From a bacterium (GTDB taxonomy: Bacteria > UBA10199 > DSSB01): 6,135 bases of DNA. The notes below the pieces were generated by a model. It was not told the origin of the DNA and did no database searches. It saw only the letters and a list, made by a program, of their open reading frames with translations. Location of the stretch: assembly GCA_030426445.1 (NCBI GenBank), contig JAUHYS010000136.1, positions 1 through 6,135 on the forward strand. Reading direction: 5' to 3'. Numbering within the stretch: position 1 is the stretch's first letter; each line of letters begins with the position of its first letter. The translations under genes and the position numbers were made by a program. Positions 1-5,855 of this stretch are shown here, one piece after another.

Positions 1-381
1 TTGCAATTTGGGTTTAAGGGGATCTGTCGCAAAGACCGCGCCGACTTGCAGAAAACCCGAAAAGGCTCCAATAACCACTGCAGCCATGCCCAGGGGCAAA
101 AAAATGATGGCCATGGTTTTTAGGGCCTCAGTCCCTAACTCAACAAAGGTCGCTCCTTCGAAGCCTGTCGAATTGGAAGCATGGGAAAAAGCGATTTGCA
201 TAAAACCTTTAATCTGTTGCCCAGCCCAACCTAGTCCAACAGCTAAAATCGCAAACACCACGATGAGCACAACAATGGTACTGACATCGCGACTTTTGGG
301 AACCTGGCCTTTTTTACGTGCTTCACGCAGTTTTTTAGGCGTCGCGTCTTCGGTTTTTTCCTGGCTGCTATCTCCTGCCAT
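1..381 (-). CDS. FlhB/SctU-family type III export apparatus protein, N-terminal part (runs off left edge)
   Basis: Translating the minus strand from the ATG at 381 gives 127 residues with no stop up to the window edge. The protein opens MAGDSSQEKTEDATPKKLRE and continues ARKKGQVPKSRDVS; this EKTE.ATPKK...ARKKGQV.KS block is the N-terminal signature of the FlhB (flagellar) and SctU/YscU (injectisome) family. Two hydrophobic segments follow, at about residues 34-52 and 89-117, and then the family-typical LQVG..F....LKPKL (residues 111-126). These proteins sit in the inner membrane, and their C-terminal domain cleaves itself at NPTH to switch export substrates; that domain lies outside the window. 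An AAGGA Shine-Dalgarno lies 9 nt upstream of the start. The gene follows a 187-nt leader and is probably the first gene of a leftward unit. The N-terminus alone does not decide between flagellar FlhB and virulence-type SctU. Family call very sure, subtype open. Confidence 0.93.
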   Translation of the reverse strand, partial: MAGDSSQEKTEDATPKKLREARKKGQVPKSRDVSTIVVLIVVFAILAVGLGWAGQQIKGFMQIAFSHASNSTGFEGATFVELGTEALKTMAIIFLPLGMAAVVIGAFSGFLQVGAVFATDPLKPKLQ

Positions 382-568
382 CGGTGTTCGTCCTTGAAAT
401 GGGAAGTTGATAAGTTAAAAACAGATATTTCATACCCTGCTTCTTTGATTAATTATCGGCCCAAGTAACGGTTAAAGTTGTCAACCATAGCAGTGTGGCA
501 TAATTTATTAGATAGTACAAGAGAGGACCCAGTAAAAGCCTAGGGTGATAATTCTTGAAAAATACGGC
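382..568 (-). other. 187-nt AT-rich leader upstream of the FlhB/SctU-family gene
   Basis: This is the longest non-coding gap in the window and holds no convincing gene. On the minus strand a perfect TTGACA occurs at 484-479, but the nearest good -10 (GATAAT, 457-452) is 21 nt away, longer than the usual 16-18. The TTGACA lies inside an imperfect palindrome at 470-486 (arms GGTTGA and TTAACC, 5-nt centre), which could be an operator. A weak hairpin near 530-547 (ACCC-T-AG with CTGGGT) follows the TPR gene but has no U-tract. A promoter for the export gene is expected here, but the sequence does not fix its position. Confidence 0.45.
391..395 (-). promoter_or_regulatory. Shine-Dalgarno of the FlhB/SctU-family gene
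   Basis: On the minus strand AAGGA lies 9 nt before the ATG at 381. It supports that start over any later ATG, and the protein begins at the expected place relative to the EKTE motif of the family. Confidence 0.75.
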
Positions 569-1237
569 TTACTCTGTGACTTCCTCATTAGAAAAGGCAT
601 CCAGAAGTCGGCTATAAAGCTCGATATGTTTGGTTTCTTGACGGTCTTTTGCAAAATGCAAGGCCTGAGCTAAATAATGATGGCACTCATCTAAGCCCAC
701 CCGTTTTTTAATCAACTCTTCCACCAGCTTGAGGTCAATCAGGTTGGCTGAGCTTAACTCCATAAGATCCCCTTCAGATCCCAACGCTTGAATCAGGCAT
801 TGAATCGCCTCATGACGCTCACCTTTTTTAAGATAAGCAATACCCATAATGGTGTATGCCTGATGGCCATACTCAAAATCCTCGGCAGCAATTTCCAAGA
901 CCTTTTTACAACGTCGAATCACTGAATCGGTTTGACCAAAGATGTCTAAACCCAAACGTGCCACAATGAGTTTTAAGGAAGGGTCCTCCGGAAGAATTTT
1001 TTCTGCAGCTTCGTAATATTCCCAGGCTTTTTGATAATCTTTTTTTAGTTTAGCCAGCACCCCAAATGCCGAATAAAAAACCGCTTCCAGATGGGAATCT
1101 TCTTGAAATTTGGCCTCAGCAAGCCCTTCATTCAGCTCTTCCTCGGCTGCGATAAAATCTTTATGCGCCATGAGCTCAAAGGCTTGATCCAGATTTTGAT
1201 TTTCTAGGACTTGGTCCATCTTTTGTTGTGCATTCAT
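569..1237 (-). CDS. TPR-repeat protein of unknown role
   Basis: A 222-residue, soluble-looking protein with no signal peptide or membrane segment. It is mostly helical and carries degenerate tetratricopeptide repeats. The clearest are residues 50-83 (EAVFYSAFGVLAKLKKDYQK followed by AWEYYEAAEKILPEDP) and 125-152 (HQAYTIMGIAYLKKGERHEA and on). Weaker helix pairs lie at about 16-44, 87-118 and 184-212. TPR arrays bind peptides or partner proteins, so a scaffold or chaperone role is likely; no catalytic motif is visible. It lies 48 nt downstream of the inositol monophosphatase gene and is probably co-transcribed with it. It also sits directly before a type III export gene. TPR chaperones of the SycD/LcrH class occur beside such genes, but those usually have about 150-180 residues with three repeats, so that link is only a possibility. 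Start: ATG at 1237 behind a weak GTGGA. Confidence 0.85.
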   Translation of the reverse strand: MNAQQKMDQVLENQNLDQAFELMAHKDFIAAEEELNEGLAEAKFQEDSHLEAVFYSAFGVLAKLKKDYQKAWEYYEAAEKILPEDPSLKLIVARLGLDIFGQTDSVIRRCKKVLEIAAEDFEYGHQAYTIMGIAYLKKGERHEAIQCLIQALGSEGDLMELSSANLIDLKLVEELIKKRVGLDECHHYLAQALHFAKDRQETKHIELYSRLLDAFSNEEVTE

Positions 1238-1285
1238 TTTTATCCACTTTAATTGATAAAGGATTCAGTTCATCGAGCTTATGCT

Positions 1286-2062
1286 CTAAAACTCCCTCAT
1301 TAGAATTTCAATCATTTCATCATGAATATGATCATTAGTTGCCAAAATTTGTTTCGAGTAGACTTCAAATTTAGACCCTCTAAAATCCGTCACTCGTCCA
1401 CCAGCTTCCTCCACAATCAAAAAACCCGCTGCAACATCCCAAGGGAATAAATTGAGTTCCCAAAAACCATCGAAACGTCCCATCGCCACATCACATAAAT
1501 CTGCGGCTGCCACGCCATCGCGCCTTAGCGCCTGTGCAGACAAAACAAGTTTTTTAAAATGATTCAGGTTATTATCTTCGGTTTCGCGAATATTATAAGC
1601 AAAACCCGTGGCTAACATGGACTCATTGACGGTGCTTGCAGAGCTAACGGAAATTTTTTTCCCGTTGCAAGTTGCCCCAGCGCCCTTTTCTGCCAAAAAC
1701 ATTTCTTGGCGATTGGGTTCATACACAGCCGCTATCACAATCTCTCCTTGAGACTCAAGGGCAATCGAAGTGCAAAATAAAGGGTAGCGATGAGCATAAT
1801 TGGTGGTCCCATCCAAAGGATCGATAATCCACTTATAGGGGCTGTCTTTGCGCTTACCTCCGCCCTCCTCGGCCAAAATATCGTGATCGGGAAAATTTCC
1901 CTGAATCAAATCGACAATCGCCTTTTCACACGCTTTGTCCACATTGGTCACCAAATTAATGGCACCTTTATACTCGATTTGTCGTTCCTGATTAAGGTTT
2001 TGAATTTGAATTTGACCAGACTCTCGGCAAGCCTGTTCTGCAATTTTTAGGAAGTCTTTCAT
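1286..2062 (-). CDS. suhB: Inositol monophosphatase family protein (SuhB-like)
   Basis: 258 residues, the usual length for bacterial SuhB/inositol-1-monophosphatase. All metal-site motifs are present: VTNVD (D42), the acidic LAEEGG (E65/E66), IIDPLDGTTN (D81, D84, G85, T86) and the C-terminal FPWDVAAG (W208, D209) followed by EEAGG. The protein should be a cytosolic Mg2+-dependent, Li+-sensitive phosphatase of myo-inositol-1-phosphate or related sugar and nucleotide phosphates. In E. coli SuhB also joins the rRNA antitermination complex; whether this one does cannot be read from the sequence. It is preceded by a 101-nt gap after comF, so it may begin its own unit with the TPR gene 48 nt downstream. 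The Shine-Dalgarno before the ATG at 2062 is poor (AAAGAAAG about 10 nt upstream). Family call firm; the exact substrate is not known, since CysQ and histidinol phosphatases share these motifs. Confidence 0.93.
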   Translation of the reverse strand: MKDFLKIAEQACRESGQIQIQNLNQERQIEYKGAINLVTNVDKACEKAIVDLIQGNFPDHDILAEEGGGKRKDSPYKWIIDPLDGTTNYAHRYPLFCTSIALESQGEIVIAAVYEPNRQEMFLAEKGAGATCNGKKISVSSASTVNESMLATGFAYNIRETEDNNLNHFKKLVLSAQALRRDGVAAADLCDVAMGRFDGFWELNLFPWDVAAGFLIVEEAGGRVTDFRGSKFEVYSKQILATNDHIHDEMIEILMREF

Positions 2063-2163
2063 GGAGTGCTGCTTTCTTTTATATCCTTGTCAGTCTATTC
2101 GTAGCTTCTAATATGGGGAGTTCGCTAAAAAATAGCTATTTGGCAAGTGAATTTTATATCCGC
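2063..2163 (-). other. 101-nt gap between comF and the suhB-like gene
   Basis: AT-rich, no gene. On the minus strand there is a perfect 12-bp palindrome AAATAGCTATTT running into a T-rich stretch (near 2126-2141). It might act as a weak terminator for comF, but the stem is AT-rich and has no proper loop. The decamer GGATATAAAA occurs twice in this orientation, at 2161-2152 and 2086-2077. The second copy supplies a TATAAA that could be a -10 about 20 nt before the suhB-like start, but no matching -35 is seen. Confidence 0.4.
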
Positions 2164-2880
2164 TTATTTTTTAGCCCTTACCCGGGCTAAAACAAAAACC
2201 CTGATTTCTTGAGCACCACATTCCAAAAGCTTTTGGCTTAAGGCCTGAAGGGTGGCCCCTGTGGTCATCACATCATCTACCAATAAAATTTTTTTATTCT
2301 TAAAGACTTGAGGGGTTTTTAATTTAAAAGCTCCCTTTAAAGCACGAAACCGTTCCTGGCGATTTTTTTTAGCTTGGGGGTCTCGATAAGTGCGATGAAT
2401 CTTTTGTACAACAGGAATGTTTAGCCCTGATAATTGGCAAAGTTTGTCTGCGAGCACAGTACTTTGGTTATAACCGCGCTTCAAGCGTCGTCGCCAATTG
2501 AGAGGCACAGGCACGATCTGTTCAGGAGCGTAGGCCTTGACCCACTCTGCAAAAACAGGACAAGCCTGATCAGCCAGGGCTTCAATCAGTGAAAGCCGAT
2601 GAGAAAATTTAATTTGATGAATGGAATGAGCGATCGCATCACACCATTCGAAAGGAGCCATGACTTCACTAAAGCCAGGAGGGTTTTGCAGACAGGCAGA
2701 ACAAGCATGCGAACTGGACTGAGCACTCTCAAAAGGTAGCGCACAAATGCGACAATGGGCTTCGGGCAAAACCGTCAATTTTGAAACACAATCTAAACAT
2801 AAACTAGGTATTTTTTTGACAAACTGATGGCAGAGCTCACAACGTAAGGGTGATAAGAAGAATGAAAAAAACTTACTCAT
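2164..2880 (-). CDS. comF: ComF family phosphoribosyltransferase-like protein
   Basis: 238 residues with the standard ComF layout. The N-terminal zinc-binding part has four CxxC pairs: C14/C17, C28/C31, C43/C46 and C60/C63. The C-terminal half is a type I phosphoribosyltransferase fold, with VPVPL (123-127), RGYNQS (135-140) and the PRPP loop ILLVDDVMTTGAT (198-210). In naturally competent bacteria ComF (E. coli GntX/YhgH) is needed for handling incoming single-stranded DNA; the reaction it catalyses, if any, is not settled. The ATG at 2880 lies inside the end of the toxin gene, sharing the 8 nt ATGAGTAA, with a weak GGA 6 nt upstream. Its translation is therefore probably coupled to the toxin's, and no promoter of its own is visible. 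It looks intact and full-length. Confidence 0.93.
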   Translation of the reverse strand: MSKFFSFFLSPLRCELCHQFVKKIPSLCLDCVSKLTVLPEAHCRICALPFESAQSSSHACSACLQNPPGFSEVMAPFEWCDAIAHSIHQIKFSHRLSLIEALADQACPVFAEWVKAYAPEQIVPVPLNWRRRLKRGYNQSTVLADKLCQLSGLNIPVVQKIHRTYRDPQAKKNRQERFRALKGAFKLKTPQVFKNKKILLVDDVMTTGATLQALSQKLLECGAQEIRVFVLARVRAKK

Positions 2881-3139
2881 AATGCGTCCACATTCTAAGT
2901 ATTTTAATCGCTTTTTCTTTTTCTAATACTTGATAAACCAAACGGTGTTGTAGATTAATTCTTCTCGAGTAAGAACCCTTCAGATCACCCACTAATTTTT
3001 CGAAGGGAGGGGGTGTTTTAAATGGATCTCTTTGTAAAAGTCCGAACAGTCTTTCGATTTTTTGACGTAGATTGGCTTGAGAGGCCTTTTTTGCATCCTT
3101 TTGAGCGTCTTTGGTAAAGTATAATTTCCATTTTACCAT
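2873..3139 (-). CDS. yoeB: YoeB/Txe-family mRNA interferase toxin
   Basis: 88 residues, close to E. coli YoeB (84). The RelE-type fold signature is clear: PFEKL (45-49), then LKGSYSRRINLQHRLVYQV (53-71), and the C-terminus ILRMWTHYE. By position E47, R66 and H86 match the YoeB catalytic Glu46, Arg65 and His83; Y87 matches the terminal Tyr. All are present, so the enzyme looks active. YoeB enters the ribosomal A site and cleaves mRNA, stopping translation; a bound YefM antitoxin neutralises it. One extra Glu follows the usual terminal His-Tyr, as I recall for other RMWTHYE-type members. The start overlaps the antitoxin stop by 7 nt (ATGGTAA), the usual coupling for such pairs, and its own stop overlaps the comF start. 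Confidence 0.94.
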   Translation of the reverse strand: MVKWKLYFTKDAQKDAKKASQANLRQKIERLFGLLQRDPFKTPPPFEKLVGDLKGSYSRRINLQHRLVYQVLEKEKAIKILRMWTHYE

Positions 3140-3375
3140 TTAAGCTCTTCGCTGCATTCTTCAAGAGGTGTTTGCATGCCTTTTTTAATCGACTCACTCA
3201 TTTTAGGAATAGAGTGTAAATGCAGGGTCTCTTCGATACTTCTCCAGTCTTCCTCTGATATCAAGAAGGCGTTATTTCTTTTACCGGTTATCTGAATCGG
3301 TTCGTGAGAATCTGCAATCTCATCTAATAATTTATATAATTTCTCTCTTGCCTTACTTGCAGTCATGACAGCCAT
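3133..3375 (-). CDS. yefM: YefM/Phd-family antitoxin
   Basis: 80 residues from the ATG at 3375. The N-terminal part, MAVMTASKAREKLYKLLDEI then ADSHEPIQITGKRNNAFLISEEDW, is the DNA-binding Phd/YefM domain (compare the SEARxNL...PxxITR...A.L.S.EE pattern). The acidic, probably flexible tail (about 50-80, with PLEECSEEL) is the toxin-wrapping part. The protein should bind and block the YoeB-like toxin and, with it, repress their shared promoter. I chose ATG 3375 because AAAGGG lies 7 nt upstream and the family domain begins here. The frame stays open to a TTG at 3417, but that would add 14 residues outside the domain. A second ATG, 9 nt inside at 3366, is also possible. Its stop overlaps the toxin start by 7 nt. 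Confidence 0.92.
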   Translation of the reverse strand: MAVMTASKAREKLYKLLDEIADSHEPIQITGKRNNAFLISEEDWRSIEETLHLHSIPKMSESIKKGMQTPLEECSEELKW

Positions 3376-3382
3376 GGTATAA

Positions 3383-3388
3383 CCCTTT
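3383..3388 (-). promoter_or_regulatory. Shine-Dalgarno deciding the antitoxin start
   Basis: AAAGGG on the minus strand, 7 nt before the ATG at 3375. It argues against the upstream TTG at 3417 as the start. Confidence 0.75.
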
Positions 3389-3430
3389 ATTCTAAAGAAT
3401 GACTTAGAGTACCTCAAAAATCACATATTT

Positions 3431-3452
3431 TTAACGTACGTTAAAACGTACG
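3431..3452. promoter_or_regulatory. Probable toxin-antitoxin operator: two CGTACG palindromes, 12 bp apart
   Basis: A perfect 14-bp palindrome TTAACGTACGTTAA lies at 3431-3444. A second, shorter copy AACGTACG lies at 3445-3452. The CGTACG cores (3435-3440 and 3447-3452) are exactly 12 bp apart centre to centre. The E. coli yefM-yoeB operator is known to have a long and a short palindrome with TGTACA cores 12 bp apart, so the layout matches with a changed outer base pair. The site covers the presumed -10 and most of the spacer of the promoter, as expected for an autorepressor. The same bases also form an 8-bp inverted repeat with a 2-nt centre, but no U-tract follows, so a terminator is less likely. 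Confidence 0.75.
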
Positions 3453-3461
3453 CTATGTCAA
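3433..3461 (-). promoter_or_regulatory. Candidate promoter of the toxin-antitoxin (and comF) unit
   Basis: On the minus strand a perfect -35 TTGACA (3461-3456) forms the last two codons (Leu-Thr) and the bases just before the stop of gpmI. At 17 nt spacing lies TACGTT (3438-3433), a weak -10 with 3 of 6 consensus bases. Transcription would start about 50-55 nt before the antitoxin ATG. The weak -10 is the doubtful part; the -35 and the overlap with the operator support the call. Confidence 0.55.
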
Positions 3462-4979
3462 GAGAGTCTTTCCTGTCATCTCGGAGGGAATTGCCAATTT
3501 CAAAATTTGCAATAAGGTCGGAGCAATGTCTGCTAAGGTCCCCAAGGATCTGAGCTGAGCATTTTTCCATTTTTTTGCGGCCAAAATAAAGGGGACCAGA
3601 TCGGTGGTATGCGCTGTATGCGGATTTTTTTTCTCGTCCTGCATCTTTTCACAATTGCCATGGTCTGCAGTCAACAAAAGCACGCCGTTTTTTTCTTGAA
3701 GCTTTTGAAAAACCCTACCCATCTGCTCATCTAAAACCTCGACTGCTTGAATGGCGGCATCGAGTTTTCCGCTATGGCCCACCATATCTGCATTGGCAAA
3801 ATTAAGGATGATCACATCAAAAGCATCGCGGTCCAATGCCTCCAAGACTTTTTGTGTGACCTGAGGCGCGCTCATTTCGGGTTTGAGATCGTAGGTCGCG
3901 ACCTCTCGCGGTGAGGGCACTAAAATGCGTTCTTCTCCAGGGAAAATTTTTTCTTCTCCACCATTAAAAAAGAAAGTGACATGCGCGTATTTTTCGGTTT
4001 CGGCGATACGTAATTGCTTTAAACCTTGTTCAGACAAAATTTCACCCAAGGTATGAGTGATTTTTACTGGAGGGAAGGCCACAGGCAAGGCAAAACTTTG
4101 GTCGTACTCGGACATGCACACAAAGGCGGAAAGCTGCGGCACGACCTCTCTTTGAAAACCAGCAAATCCAGGCTCGGTAAAGGCCCGTGTCAATTGCCTT
4201 GCGCGGTCCGCCCGAAAATTAAAAAAGATGACCGCATCTTGGTCTTTTACTTTTGAATCGCCCACAACACGCGGTTTGATAAACTCATCGCTTTCTCCGC
4301 TAGCATAGGCTGCCTTTATAGCTTGAACCGGGTCTGTCGCCATAATACCTTTTCCCAAAACCATGGCACCATAAGCCTGCTGAGTGCGTTCCCAGCGTTG
4401 ATCGCGATCCATGGCGTAATAACGCCCGGCTAGAGTTGCGATTTTTCCCACACCTATGGTTTTGATTTGGTCTTGCAAAACTTGCACATAATTTTCTGCA
4501 CTTTTTGGATCCGTGTCACGGCCATCACAAAAGACATGAACAAAAACCTTTTCTAACTGATGTTCTTTAGCCAATTTTAGCAAGGCATAGAGATGATCTT
4601 GGTGAGAATGCACCGCGCCATCTGAAACCAAGCCCATGAGGTGCAAAGCCGATTGATTTTTTTTGGCCGCATTAACCGCTTGCAACAAAGCCGGGTTTTG
4701 AAAAAACTCTCCGGACTCAATCGCTGCATAAATTCGAGTGAGACCTAACTTGGCAATGCGACCGGCACCGATATTAAGATGACCCACTTCGGAATTTCCC
4801 ATGATGCCATCCGGCAAACCCACTGCATGACCTGAAGCATCGAGCAAGCAATGCGGATATTCTTTTAATAAAGCATCGTAATGCGGTGTCTTGGCCAAGG
4901 CAATGGCATTGCTTTCACGCGCTTCGCGATGGCCCCAGCCATCGAGGATCATCAGTAGATGAGGTATTTTTTTTGTCAT
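3453..4979 (-). CDS. gpmI: 2,3-bisphosphoglycerate-independent phosphoglycerate mutase
   Basis: 508 residues, full family length (about 510). Interconverts 3- and 2-phosphoglycerate in glycolysis and gluconeogenesis through a phosphoserine intermediate, with two Mn2+ ions, in the cytosol. Visible active-site elements: ILDGWG (D13), MGNSEVGH with the nucleophile S63, VHSHQDH (H124), CDGRDTDP (D154), RYYAMDRDQRWER (R186, R192), FNFRADRARQ (R257, R260), K330, NFANADMVGHSG (D398, H402), TADHGNCE (D439, H440) and NPHTAHTTDLVP (H457). Nothing essential is missing. The ATG at 4979 is 13 nt after the rlmH stop, behind a weak GAAAGA, so the gene probably continues the proA-rsfS-rlmH unit. The second to fourth codons contain an A8 run. 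Its last codons also carry the -35 of the toxin-antitoxin promoter. Confidence 0.97.
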   Translation of the reverse strand: MTKKIPHLLMILDGWGHREARESNAIALAKTPHYDALLKEYPHCLLDASGHAVGLPDGIMGNSEVGHLNIGAGRIAKLGLTRIYAAIESGEFFQNPALLQAVNAAKKNQSALHLMGLVSDGAVHSHQDHLYALLKLAKEHQLEKVFVHVFCDGRDTDPKSAENYVQVLQDQIKTIGVGKIATLAGRYYAMDRDQRWERTQQAYGAMVLGKGIMATDPVQAIKAAYASGESDEFIKPRVVGDSKVKDQDAVIFFNFRADRARQLTRAFTEPGFAGFQREVVPQLSAFVCMSEYDQSFALPVAFPPVKITHTLGEILSEQGLKQLRIAETEKYAHVTFFFNGGEEKIFPGEERILVPSPREVATYDLKPEMSAPQVTQKVLEALDRDAFDVIILNFANADMVGHSGKLDAAIQAVEVLDEQMGRVFQKLQEKNGVLLLTADHGNCEKMQDEKKNPHTAHTTDLVPFILAAKKWKNAQLRSLGTLADIAPTLLQILKLAIPSEMTGKTLLT

Positions 4980-4992
4980 GAATTGAAGTCTT

Positions 4993-5463
4993 TCAATAAT
5001 GATAAGTCATATTTTTTATAATCGTCCAGGCCCGATAAATCTGTTCTAAGGCAATCACCCGTACCAACTGATGCGGAAAAGTCAATTTCGAAAGGCTGAT
5101 ACGCAAATGCGCTTTTTTTTTCAAGCTTTCTGCCAAGCCATGAGCACTGCCAATCACAAAAACAATTTCCTGAAAGCTAGACTGCAGACACTCTTCTAAA
5201 TTTTTTGCCAACTCCAAGCTAGTGTAGGGTTTTCCTTTGACATCAAATAAGATCAACATCGCGCCCGGTTTGACTTTGTTAAAAATCTTCTCGGCTTCTT
5301 TTTCTAAAATTTTTTCCAGAGGAATTTTTGTATTAATGGACTCATCCGGAATTTCTTCGACTGTCAAAGGGTGAAAACGTTGAATACGCTTTTGGTAATC
5401 ATCGCATAAAGATTTTAACGCAGGCTCCTTGAGTCGACCTAAAACGAACAAACGCATTTTCAC
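4993..5463 (-). CDS. rlmH: 23S rRNA (pseudouridine1915-N3)-methyltransferase RlmH
   Basis: 156 residues, the normal size of this SPOUT-class enzyme. It uses S-adenosylmethionine to methylate pseudouridine 1915 in helix 69 of 23S rRNA, on the assembled ribosome. Landmarks: N-terminal [14 protein letters not shown], the LFDVKGKPYTS block (72-82), the SAM loop FVIGSAHGL (102-110), and the C-terminal LTFPHQLVRVIALEQIYRAW and closing YHY (154-156). The SAM loop usually reads IGG; here the second Gly is Ser, a mild deviation. The GTG at 5463 overlaps the rsfS stop (GTGA) and gives the family-typical N-terminus; an ATG 6 nt inside (5457) is an alternative. No clear Shine-Dalgarno is seen, so translation is probably coupled to rsfS. 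The rsfS-rlmH pairing is widely conserved. Confidence 0.96.
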   Translation of the reverse strand: MKMRLFVLGRLKEPALKSLCDDYQKRIQRFHPLTVEEIPDESINTKIPLEKILEKEAEKIFNKVKPGAMLILFDVKGKPYTSLELAKNLEECLQSSFQEIVFVIGSAHGLAESLKKKAHLRISLSKLTFPHQLVRVIALEQIYRAWTIIKNMTYHY

Positions 5464-5855
5464 AGAGCCGACTCAAGAATTTTTTTTTCGGAAAGTCGCG
5501 GCACGTCCTTCCACATGGATTCAAGATCATAGTACTGACGTTCCTCGGGTAAAAAGATATGCACGACCACGTCACCGTAATCCATCAAAATCCAATGAGC
5601 CTCTTGGTAGCCTTCGATGGAAATAGCCAAGCGCTTGTCCTCTTTTTTGAGTCTGAGTTCGATGCGATCGGAAATCGCCTGTACGTGGCGATCACTGCTG
5701 CCCGTAACTAAAACAAAATAATCCGTATAGGGAACCTTACCGCTTAAATCTAAGATCAGCACATCCAAGCCTTTGGTGTCTTCTATTTCTTGAACAATCT
5801 TTTTAAGGAGTTCCTGAATACTTTTTGTTTTTTTGGCTTCACTGGAATTAGTCAC
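5460..5855 (-). CDS. rsfS: Ribosomal silencing factor RsfS
   Basis: 131 residues from the GTG at 5855. RsfS (Iojap/YbeB family) binds ribosomal protein uL14 on the large subunit and blocks subunit joining when nutrients are short. Conserved blocks: [15 protein letters not shown] (43-57), [21 protein letters not shown] (81-101) and [10 protein letters not shown] (106-115). The start at 5855 is preferred because GGGGAAGGA ends 7 nt upstream and the start overlaps the proA stop (GTGACTAA). The frame also offers a GTG at 5873, which would add six residues lying on that Shine-Dalgarno and deepen the overlap to 26 nt. An A9 run lies near the 3' end (5480-5488). The stop overlaps the rlmH start by 4 nt. 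Confidence 0.96.
   Translation of the reverse strand: MTNSSEAKKTKSIQELLKKIVQEIEDTKGLDVLILDLSGKVPYTDYFVLVTGSSDRHVQAISDRIELRLKKEDKRLAISIEGYQEAHWILMDYGDVVVHIFLPEERQYYDLESMWKDVPRLSEKKILESAL

Noticed and set aside
8..397. Plus-strand open frame of 129 codons
   Set aside because: It is antisense to the FlhB/SctU-family gene, whose product is unmistakable; the plus-strand translation shows no family features.
1265..1285. Small hairpin GAGC-ATAA-GCTC between the suhB-like gene and the TPR gene
   Set aside because: Only 4 bp of stem and no U-tract; too weak to call a terminator or regulator.
1790..2050. Plus-strand open frame of 86 codons
   Set aside because: It lies wholly opposite the suhB-like gene, over its conserved N-terminal half, and resembles no known protein.
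2126..2141. Terminator after comF
   Set aside because: The palindrome AAATAGCTATTT runs into Ts, but the stem is short, AT-rich and loopless, so it is only mentioned under the gap and not called.
3133..3417. Longer antitoxin starting at TTG 3417
   Set aside because: The extra 14 residues lie outside the Phd/YefM domain and a good Shine-Dalgarno serves the ATG at 3375.
3433..3452. Hairpin after gpmI as an intrinsic terminator
   Set aside because: The 8-bp arms have only a 2-nt centre and are followed by UUAAAAAU, not a U-tract; the operator reading explains the bases better.
4026..4256. Plus-strand open frame of 76 codons
   Set aside because: Antisense shadow of gpmI, with no recognisable motif.
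5429..5626. Plus-strand open frame of 65 codons
   Set aside because: Antisense to the rlmH/rsfS junction; Arg/Pro-rich shadow typical of reverse frames.
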